A stretch of 32,802 nt of DNA from Candidatus Magasanikiibacteriota bacterium (GTDB lineage Bacteria; Patescibacteriota; Patescibacteriia; Magasanikbacterales; GWA2-37-8). The notes below the pieces were generated by a model, which had not been told where the DNA came from, ran no database searches, and saw nothing but the letters and a program-made list of their open reading frames with translations. Shown here in pieces: positions 1 to 6,246 of this stretch. The stretch's first letter is position 1, and every line of letters starts with the position of its first letter. The stretch spans positions 1 through 32,802 of the forward strand of contig JACRFW010000029.1 of the NCBI GenBank assembly GCA_016234265.1. Direction: 5' to 3'. The position numbers and the translations under genes were made by a program.

Positions 1-140
1 ATTGCCTCGTTAATGTCAGAAAAATCTTCGTAGTAGATTAGCTTAGTACAATTGTATTGTTGGGTAAACCCCTCAACCAACTTTTGCTTGTGCTCCGAGA
101 TTCTCCTCTGGATATCATTGGTTACACCAATATATATCAC
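1..140 (-). CDS. GIY-YIG endonuclease-like fragment (3' end runs off window; N-terminus appears missing)
   Basis: Reverse-strand translation reads VIYIGVTNDIQRRISEHKQKLVEGFTQQYNCTKLIYYEDFSDINEA, typical of small GIY-YIG domain proteins; the usual first ~14 residues are not recognisable. Confidence 0.7.
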   Translation of the reverse strand, partial: MIYIGVTNDIQRRISEHKQKLVEGFTQQYNCTKLIYYEDFSDINEA

Positions 141-148
141 TATGACAA

Positions 149-1228
149 TTACAATTCCACCGGCATCGCTTCAATTTCTAACTCTTTATTATTTCTCATT
201 ATTTTTAAACGCACGGTCTTGTCTCCTATAGTATACCACAAATTCTGCTGCGCCATGGGCCGGCCGTTGACTTCCAGAATGATGTCACCCTTTTTGAGCA
301 GGCTTTTTGGAGTTACCACCCGGTTCACCAAAAACCCGGCGACCTGTTCCCCATTCACGAAGAACGGCCGGTCGCCGCTATACCAGCCCTCTACGCCGAG
401 CGTCTGATAGGTGATGCGGGTGCGATCCTCAATGCCGCCTAAGACCCGTGTAAGCGGGGTGATGGGCAGAAGCGCGTTATCATTTACCACCAAGCCGATC
501 AGATTGCCTTGCGCGTCAATGGCGAGCGATCCGTTTTTAAACGGAGCCGCGAGACCGGCGCCGGGTGACGGGACCGCGTCAAGCCGGCTATCGGCAGAAA
601 CGGTTTCGGCAGCGCCGACGGAGAAGGTGGCAAACCATCGCCCCCCCTGACGCACGAACACGTCATCAAATTTCTCCGGCACCTCCGCGAACGTGGCCAC
701 TTTGAACTGTTCCGCCGCGGAAGAAGAATTGACTGATTCAAAACGAGCAATTTTTACGTATATCGCCCCGGATCGTTTATCCGCCAACACTTTGACGGCG
801 CGATAGAGCGTTCCGTTGGGGCCACTGATCGCCCAGTCCCGAAAGCGGCCGTCAAACTGAGGCAGATAAGCAATGAGCCAGCCGGAGGTAACGCCGACAA
901 CGCCGTCAGCGATGTGGTCGGCGGAACTGAGCAACCGGACACCGCCCTGCAGGCTGGATTTTTGATAAAGAGCAAATACCTTTTCCGCCATCCGGCTTAC
1001 GGCTTGATCCTCAACGCTTTGGCGGGCCAGGATGCCCGGATGGCGGGCGCTCAAATAGGTGTCTTCGCTGCCAAACCAGGGCCAAATCCACCCCAGGAGC
1101 ACGGCGGCGCCGGAGACACCGGCGCTTAAACCAAAAAAGGTAGCGACACCGATAATTTTCAGGCGTTGCCACTGATGGTGACGAGACACGCTGCAGACGG
1201 GTGGGGGTAAGTGCGGAGGGAAAGACAT
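149..1228 (-). CDS. HtrA/DegP-like trypsin-fold protein with C-terminal PDZ domain, single N-terminal TM; catalytic triad appears lost
   Basis: N-terminal TM, S1-like region (GVVGVTSGWLIAYLPQ..., GLAAPFKNGSLAIDAQGNLIGLV) and PDZ-like KSLLKKGDIILEVNGRPM. Confidence 0.65.
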   Translation of the reverse strand: MSFPPHLPPPVCSVSRHHQWQRLKIIGVATFFGLSAGVSGAAVLLGWIWPWFGSEDTYLSARHPGILARQSVEDQAVSRMAEKVFALYQKSSLQGGVRLLSSADHIADGVVGVTSGWLIAYLPQFDGRFRDWAISGPNGTLYRAVKVLADKRSGAIYVKIARFESVNSSSAAEQFKVATFAEVPEKFDDVFVRQGGRWFATFSVGAAETVSADSRLDAVPSPGAGLAAPFKNGSLAIDAQGNLIGLVVNDNALLPITPLTRVLGGIEDRTRITYQTLGVEGWYSGDRPFFVNGEQVAGFLVNRVVTPKSLLKKGDIILEVNGRPMAQQNLWYTIGDKTVRLKIMRNNKELEIEAMPVEL

Positions 1229-1241
1229 ATATTTTTTATGT

Positions 1242-1351
1242 TGTCATCCTGAACGAATGTGAAGGATCTTCAAATTATGCGTCGCCAATCGCGTATGGTA
1301 AGGGCATAAGCGGAAGATTCTTCTCCCGACTGAGTCGGGATCTGAATGACA
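1242..1351. repeat. Dispersed palindromic repeat family A, copy 1 (TGTCATCCTGA...GAAGGATCTTC...GAAGATTCTTC...TGAATGACA)
   Basis: Shares ends and internal blocks with 16440-16539 and 30096-30205. Confidence 0.85.
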
Positions 1352-1352
1352 T

Positions 1353-2153
1353 TTACTTCCAACGGGCTATAAAAATGAGAAACAGCGTGAACAGAAGCGC
1401 ATTCGCGCTCAGGAAAAAACGCTGACGGCGCCAGTTAATGCCTTCGGCCGTTTGGGAAAAACGGAGTAATAGCCACAGCAGATACCACAGCCATACCACC
1501 ACCAGGCCGCTTACCAGATACCCCAGGGGCCAGAGAGCGACGCAATAGGATATTTCAAAAATGACGAGACCGAGCACGCCGCTAGAAAACCAAAAATTTT
1601 TTCCATACGACAGACCATACTCGCGCCACCACCACCAACTGACGGCCACAGTGACGACGGCGGCCGTGAGCCCAACCGAGAGGCGGAGAAAATTCGTGTC
1701 CGCCACCCCAAACGCGCTGAGAGCAAAAGCGCCCGACCAGAAACCGGCCAGCGCGAACACGCTCATGAGGAACCGCCAACGGCGCTCGGGCTTCGCAAAC
1801 ATTGACAGCTGATCGGCGTGCTCCGGAATGAGGAGAAAACTCACGAGCGGAACCAATAAAATGATACCTTTAACGAGGTAGCGAGCCAGAGCGCTATCAA
1901 CAAAGATAATAAAAAATAAAGCGCCCAGATTAAACACCGCGAGAGTGGCCCAATGCCGCAGACGACTCAAAAACGGCGGATAGTACATACACTCAACAAG
2001 AGCGAACCACCACACGGCGCGGAACAGCCACCAGATTCCGAAGAGCCAGAGCGTGCCAATACGCCCTACCCACCATATTAAAACCAACCCAAAGAGCAAA
2101 TCTAGGGCGGCAGCTAATTTGGGGTGAAAAGAAATTGGTGTGCGCAGTGACAT
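1353..2153 (-). CDS. Polytopic membrane protein of unknown function
   Basis: Long ORF with many hydrophobic segments; likely start MSLRTPISF at 2153. Confidence 0.6.
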   Translation of the reverse strand: MSLRTPISFHPKLAAALDLLFGLVLIWWVGRIGTLWLFGIWWLFRAVWWFALVECMYYPPFLSRLRHWATLAVFNLGALFFIIFVDSALARYLVKGIILLVPLVSFLLIPEHADQLSMFAKPERRWRFLMSVFALAGFWSGAFALSAFGVADTNFLRLSVGLTAAVVTVAVSWWWWREYGLSYGKNFWFSSGVLGLVIFEISYCVALWPLGYLVSGLVVVWLWYLLWLLLRFSQTAEGINWRRQRFFLSANALLFTLFLIFIARWK

Positions 2154-2206
2154 AATTTCGTAGTGGGAAGTATATACCAACAGCGCGGCCAAAGCAACTT
2201 TACCCG

Positions 2207-2234
2207 TTGCAGTTTAGCTAAATTATGCTACAAT
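2207..2234 (+). promoter_or_regulatory. Sigma70-like promoter of smpB (TTGCAG-N16-TACAAT)
   Basis: Motifs and spacing read directly, just upstream of smpB. Confidence 0.55.
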
Positions 2235-2242
2235 GGGCGCAT

Positions 2243-2683
2243 ATGGCTACTCTCGCTGACAACAAAAAAGCCCTCTTTGATTATGAAATTCTGGAAGACT
2301 ACGAGGCCGGCATTGCGCTGTCCGGCCCCGAGGTCAAAGCGGTCAAAAATGGCCAGATAAACCTTAAAGGTAGTTATGTGGTCTTTGCGGGGGGCAACCC
2401 AACGCTCCTCAACGCGCACATCTCCCCCTATGCATTTGCGGGTAAATTAGCCGACTACGATCCAACGGCTAGCCGCCGCCTCCTGCTCAAAAAACGCGAA
2501 ATCAATTATTTACGCGGGAAATTGGAGGAAAGAGGCTTGACAATCGTCCCTTTAAGCGTGTATACTTCCGGACACCTTATAAAGGTAAAGATCGGCTTGG
2601 CTAAGGGAAAACAGCTCCACGACAAGCGCGAAACGATCAAAAAACGAGATCTTGACCGCGAGGTTAGACGAGAGACAGAATAA
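2243..2683 (+). CDS. smpB: SsrA-binding protein SmpB
   Basis: NKKALFDYEILEDYEAGIALSGPEVKAVKNGQINLKGSYV...GKQLHDKRETIKKRD; adjacent to tmRNA. Confidence 0.95.
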   Translation: MATLADNKKALFDYEILEDYEAGIALSGPEVKAVKNGQINLKGSYVVFAGGNPTLLNAHISPYAFAGKLADYDPTASRRLLLKKREINYLRGKLEERGLTIVPLSVYTSGHLIKVKIGLAKGKQLHDKRETIKKRDLDREVRRETE

Positions 2684-2762
2684 GCAGCTTAAGCAGAGTA
2701 GGCAGAGTAAGCAAGCAATTGCTTAATGTGCTTAAGTTGCTTGCCTTGCTTAAGCTGCTTAA
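2681..2762. repeat. Imperfect inverted repeat of TAAGCA/TGCTTA units between smpB and tmRNA
   Basis: TAAGCAGCTTAAGCA...TGCTTAAGCTGCTTAA; includes the smpB stop codon and ends 2 nt before the tmRNA 5' end. Confidence 0.75.
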
Positions 2763-2764
2763 CT

Positions 2765-3176
2765 GGGAGTGACCGGTTTCGACAGGAAAGAGTTCTTTAA
2801 CTTGCATACCGTGACTGTCCATAGCCACGTAAATTGTATGGACACTATAGTAAGTGCAAACTTTCTATCAAAAGTAAAAGCTAGTGTTGCCAATTTGGCC
2901 AACGCCTTCGCTTTTGCTCCGGCAATGGCTTAATAGCCGTTACCCATCGAACGCATAAGGCTTCGTAGTGCGACCTCGGTGTAACCCACGAAGCGTAGCG
3001 ACCGTCTCTGCGCTTACAGACCGGCTCGTGAATCCGCCAACCGGCGGACCTTAAGCTAGGTTGCTGGCGTTTTGTTCATTTTCTGACCAGCAATTGAAAT
3101 ACCAAAGTGAACTGAGTATGGAGATAGTTACGGAAACCTTTCTTGGACGCGAGTTCAACTCTCGCCACTTCCACCA
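2765..3176 (+). ncRNA. ssrA: tmRNA (one-piece), encoded tag A-NFLSKVKASVANLANAFAFAPAMA followed by TAA TAG
   Basis: 5' GGGAGUGACCGGUUUCGAC pairs with 3' CACUUCC-ACCA; T arm GGACGCGAGTTCAACTCTCGCC; GCA AAC resume and tag ORF with tandem stops. Confidence 0.95.
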
Positions 3177-3184
3177 AAAAAATT

Positions 3185-3730
3185 ATGCGCATCACCCACC
3201 GCCGTAAAAAAGAAGAACCAAAGAAGCTGTACCTCTTTAACCTGGGCATCACTTCTCCCGAAGTTTTGGTGCTGGACAAAGCGGGAGCCAATTTGGGTGT
3301 CATGAAAACCAGCGCGGCCCTGGCCTTGGCTCAAGAGCAGGGCGTTGATCTGGTGGAGATCAACCCAAAGTCCACCCCGCCGGTCGCGAAGATCATTGAT
3401 TTTGGACAATTCCGCTACACCCAAGAAAAAGAAGCACGCATTGCCAAAGCCCACCAGCATGTGGTAGAAATCAAAGGCGTGCGATTGTCACTGCGCATTG
3501 GGACGCACGATCTGGAGATTCGCAAAACCCAAACCTTAAAATTTTTAAATGACGGCAACAAGGTTAAAATAGAAATAATCCTGCGCGGCCGGGAAAATCA
3601 ACAAGCGGGTATGGCGTTTGACATGATCAAAAAATTTGTCGCTGACGTGCACGCCCTGGTGCCGGTCCGCTCCGAGCAAGCGGCGGAAAAACAAGCAAAC
3701 AAGGTAACCACGATCATTGCTAAAGCTTAA
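3185..3730 (+). CDS. infC: Translation initiation factor IF-3
   Basis: MRITHRRKKEEPKKLYLFNLGITSPEVLVLDKAGANLGVM..., followed by rpmI and rplT. Confidence 0.93.
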   Translation: MRITHRRKKEEPKKLYLFNLGITSPEVLVLDKAGANLGVMKTSAALALAQEQGVDLVEINPKSTPPVAKIIDFGQFRYTQEKEARIAKAHQHVVEIKGVRLSLRIGTHDLEIRKTQTLKFLNDGNKVKIEIILRGRENQQAGMAFDMIKKFVADVHALVPVRSEQAAEKQANKVTTIIAKA

Positions 3731-3745
3731 TTGCTAAACAAATGT

Positions 3746-3943
3746 ATGCCTAAATTAAAGACCCACCAAGCCACCGCTAAACGGTTCAAGAGAACCAAAA
3801 CCGGAAAAATTATGAAACGCACCGCGGGGCAAAACCATTTCAACGCCCGTGAAAGCGGCAAAGTGGGCCGCAACAAAAAATCCGATGTGGTGACGAGTAC
3901 CCGGCTCAACCGCATCATGCAGATCAATTTACCAAATTCCTAA
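3746..3943 (+). CDS. rpmI: 50S ribosomal protein L35
   Basis: MPKLKTHQATAKRFKRTKTGKIMKRTAGQNHF. Confidence 0.93.
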   Translation: MPKLKTHQATAKRFKRTKTGKIMKRTAGQNHFNARESGKVGRNKKSDVVTSTRLNRIMQINLPNS

Positions 3944-3955
3944 TTCCTATCTACT

Positions 3956-4300
3956 ATGACACGCATTAAGGGCGGCCTGCTCCACGCCAAACGCCGCCGC
4001 GGCATTCTCAAGCATACCAAGGGATACAAATGGGGCCGCAAGTCCAAAATTAAGGTGGCCAAAGTGGCCAAGATGAAAGCTGGAGCCCACGCTTTTGTCG
4101 GCCGCCGCACCAAAAAGCGAGTGAATCGCCAGCTCTGGAACGTGCGCATCAATGCCGCTGTGCGCGATCTCGGTTTAAGCTACAGCAAACTCATCGGTCT
4201 TCTCAAGAAAAAACAGATTGGCTTGGACCGCAAAATACTCTCCACCATTGCGGAAAAGTACCCCGCTTTGTTCAAAAAAATCGTAGAAACCGCCCGCTAA
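3956..4300 (+). CDS. rplT: 50S ribosomal protein L20
   Basis: MTRIKGGLLHAKRRRGILKHTKGYKWGRKSKIKVAK... Confidence 0.95.
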   Translation: MTRIKGGLLHAKRRRGILKHTKGYKWGRKSKIKVAKVAKMKAGAHAFVGRRTKKRVNRQLWNVRINAAVRDLGLSYSKLIGLLKKKQIGLDRKILSTIAEKYPALFKKIVETAR

Positions 4301-4319
4301 ATTATCCACACGATTCCGG

Positions 4320-4347
4320 TTGACAGGCGAAAAAAATCTGCTATAAT
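4320..4347 (+). promoter_or_regulatory. Consensus sigma70-like promoter TTGACA-N16-TATAAT driving orphan hairpin RNA
   Basis: Exact consensus hexamers read directly. Confidence 0.75.
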
Positions 4348-4353
4348 CACCCT

Positions 4354-4450
4354 GTTGCCATAAAGGCCTTGAAAGTGTTTGGCATGTGGTGGAAGCGCCC
4401 CCTCCTTCGCTTCTTGCCTATTGCCGAGCACTTCCAGGGCCTTTTTGTTA
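4354..4450 (+). ncRNA. Candidate orphan small RNA: ~83-nt hairpin (4362-4444) with T-rich 3' end and apical loop CCCCCTCCTT
   Basis: 16-bp outer stem AAAGGCCTTGAAAGTG/CACTTCCAGGGCCTTT (one mismatch), 7-bp stem TTTGGCA/TGCCGAG, 7-bp apical stem GGAAGCG/CGCTTCT, all downstream of the consensus promoter. Confidence 0.6.
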
Positions 4451-4502
4451 CTCGCCCAAAATCTACGGGCTCAAGCCAAGTAGATTTTGCAGGGAGTAAC
4501 AA
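4445..4502. repeat. Inverted repeat (TTGTTACTC...GAGTAACAA enclosing AAAATCTAC...GTAGATTTT)
   Basis: Both nested arms read directly; abuts the hairpin RNA. Confidence 0.8.
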
Positions 4503-4536
4503 TCCGCCGCAGGCGGATTCAGGGCTAAAAACAGGA

Positions 4537-4565
4537 TTGACATAATAGACAAATTTCGATATACT
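4537..4565 (+). promoter_or_regulatory. Promoter TTGACA-N17-TATACT upstream of tRNA-Asp
   Basis: Hexamers and 17-nt spacer read directly. Confidence 0.7.
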
Positions 4566-4587
4566 TTGAGTCACCATAACATTATTA

Positions 4588-4643
4588 TTTGGGTCGGTAG
4601 CCCGCCTCATCGGCGGGTGTGCCGAAGAGGCACAATCAATACT
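4588..4643 (+). repeat. Interrupted duplicate of the tRNA-Asp 5' end with palindromic insert 4601-4634
   Basis: TTTGGGTCGGTAG, then CCCGCCTCATCGGCGGGTGTGCCGAAGAGGCACA, then ATCAA; the intact tRNA reads TTTGGGTCGGTAG-ATCAA. Confidence 0.7.
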
Positions 4644-4646
4644 TTT

Positions 4647-4724
4647 GGGTCGGTAGATCAACTTGGTTAGATCGTCTCCCTGTCACGGAGAAGGTTGCGG
4701 GTTCGAGTCCCGTCCGACCCGCCA
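4647..4724 (+). tRNA. tRNA-Asp (GTC), CCA encoded
   Basis: Acceptor GGGTCGG/CCGACCC, anticodon loop CTGTCAC, T arm GCGGGTTCGAGTCCCGT, GCCA 3' end. Confidence 0.95.
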
Positions 4725-4729
4725 AATGC

Positions 4730-4757
4730 GGCTTTGTATGAACAAGGCCTTTTTTAT
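4730..4757 (+). terminator. Rho-independent terminator after tRNA-Asp
   Basis: GGCTTTGT-atga-ACAAGGCC followed by TTTTTTATTTT. Confidence 0.75.
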
Positions 4758-4796
4758 TTTGTTCGTGTTTTATCCACAGGTATATATTGACACCAG

Positions 4797-4818
4797 TATT
4801 CCAATATATATTGGAATA
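4797..4818. promoter_or_regulatory. Palindromic operator TATTCCAATATATATTGGAATA upstream of ArsR-type regulator
   Basis: Perfect 22-bp palindrome just downstream of TTGACA (4787-4792). Confidence 0.7.
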
Positions 4819-4848
4819 TAGTAATATTCTACTAGAAGTACCATCTAT

Positions 4849-5148
4849 ATGAAACCAAGCTATAAAAAAATCCCCCTCAAGCCAGAAATGGTGAGAAAGG
4901 CTCGTCTTATTGAGTTGGCAGGTGACCCCACTCGCCTGCGTATTTTATGCTTTATGTTTGAGTATGGGGAGGCTTGTGTTTCTGACATCGCCGAAAGCCT
5001 GGATATGAGTGTCAATGCTGTTTCACACCATCTGCAAATCATGCGTGATAACGGTTATTTTGAAACTGAACGGGTGGGCAGTATGATTTGTTACAAGCTT
5101 ATTCGAAACGAATTTACCAAACAACTCGAAAAACTCATTTGTAGCTAA
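4849..5148 (+). CDS. ArsR-family HTH transcriptional regulator
   Basis: ELAGDPTRLRILCFMFEYGEACVSDIAESLDMSVNAVSHHLQIMRDNGYFETERVGSMICYKL. Confidence 0.88.
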   Translation: MKPSYKKIPLKPEMVRKARLIELAGDPTRLRILCFMFEYGEACVSDIAESLDMSVNAVSHHLQIMRDNGYFETERVGSMICYKLIRNEFTKQLEKLICS

Positions 5149-5174
5149 ACAATTTTATTTTTGATTATTCGCCT

Positions 5175-5420
5175 ATGTCGAATATACCGAAAGTTCTTAT
5201 CTACACCACGCCTACTTGCGGCTTCTGCAAAATGACCAAAGCCTTTTTTAAGGAAAACAATGTCGCTTATACCGAAATAGACGTGGCAGCCGACCAGGCA
5301 GCCGCGGAGGAAATGATCAATCGCTCGGGCCAACAGGGCGTGCCGGTCATTGATATTGACGGACAGATGGTACTCGGTTTTGATAAATCCAAGCTCAGCC
5401 AGCTACTCGGTATCAAATAA
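5175..5420 (+). CDS. Glutaredoxin-like protein (CGFC active site)
   Basis: VLIYTTPTCGFCKMTKAFFKENNVAYTEIDV...GQQGVPVIDIDGQMVLGFD. Confidence 0.9.
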   Translation: MSNIPKVLIYTTPTCGFCKMTKAFFKENNVAYTEIDVAADQAAAEEMINRSGQQGVPVIDIDGQMVLGFDKSKLSQLLGIK

Positions 5421-5451
5421 TAAGAGGATTTATTTTTTAACATGTACTACT

Positions 5452-5535
5452 ATGACCTGCACTCAATGCGGCCATGAACACACCAATGGGGACGGAAGCT
5501 GCACCTGTGGCTGCACCGCTAAAGTTGGGGCGTAA
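5452..5535 (+). CDS. 27-aa Cys-rich (metallothionein-like) microprotein MTCTQCGHEHTNGDGSCTCGCTAKVGA
   Basis: In-frame ATG..TAA inside operon; 5 Cys and 2 His in 27 residues. Confidence 0.55.
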   Translation: MTCTQCGHEHTNGDGSCTCGCTAKVGA

Positions 5536-5545
5536 CCATGGTTTT

Positions 5546-6028
5546 ATGAGGAAAGGGGTATTAAAAATTATAACAGACTCGTATGCCATTTTACTCGCAA
5601 CATTTATTGCTACGTTTTTTGTCGTAAACGAGCACTTTGATTTGAGCTTAGGTCCAAAAATTATTTTACCAATCTTGGTACTCCTGGCTGCCGGATTCAT
5701 TGCCTGGCAAAGAAAAGCAGCTGTTTCAGATTACATAGTATTGCCGGTAATTTTTGTAGACGGATACTTCCACTTGACTTCACCGCTTGAAAATCTGGTT
5801 GCCAATTCGCCAGACTGGGTTATCGCACTCAATTTGTATCAAGGGCACGGTATGCCGATTATTGTGCACCAAATAATGGGGGTGTTCTTGCTGCTCACGA
5901 GCGGATGGTTCACCTATCTCTTGATTTTGAAAAAAAAGAACTGGTCTTACTACTTTTATAAATACGCAATAGCACTTATAACATTGACTATAATTTCATT
6001 TAGTTATTTGATCAAATTATCCAAGTAA
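5546..6028 (+). CDS. Multi-pass membrane protein with several His residues, unknown function
   Basis: About four to five hydrophobic segments; DGYFHLT, YQGHGMPIIVHQ; likely start MRKGVLK at 5546. Confidence 0.6.
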   Translation: MRKGVLKIITDSYAILLATFIATFFVVNEHFDLSLGPKIILPILVLLAAGFIAWQRKAAVSDYIVLPVIFVDGYFHLTSPLENLVANSPDWVIALNLYQGHGMPIIVHQIMGVFLLLTSGWFTYLLILKKKNWSYYFYKYAIALITLTIISFSYLIKLSK

Positions 6029-6066
6029 AAATTACATCGCTGGAGTAGTAAATAGAAAGCCAAGCT

Positions 6067-6246
6067 ATGGTCAACATCATAAAAAATAAAAGTTGTGAGT
6101 TATACCAGTGCGCTGAGTGCAAATTGAAATACGAAAGCAGAAAAATTGCAGAGAAATGCCAGGCATGGTGTTCGGCCCATAAAAGTTGCAACATCGCAAT
6201 TATTAAGCATGCCTTATCAGAGGAACATAAAAAACAGTTGGTATGA
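6067..6246 (+). CDS. 59-aa Cys/His zinc-finger-like small protein
   Basis: MVNIIKNKSCELYQCAECKLKYESRKIAEKCQAWCSAHKSCNIAIIKHALSEEHKKQLV; 4-nt overlap (ATGA) with ccdA; absent from the supplied ORF list. Confidence 0.7.
   Translation: MVNIIKNKSCELYQCAECKLKYESRKIAEKCQAWCSAHKSCNIAIIKHALSEEHKKQLV

Noticed and set aside
4354-4450. Hairpin RNA as SRP (4.5S) RNA or 6S RNA
   Set aside because: Lacks the conserved SRP helix 8 GGUCAGG..GGAA..AGCAG signature and is too short and loop-poor for 6S RNA
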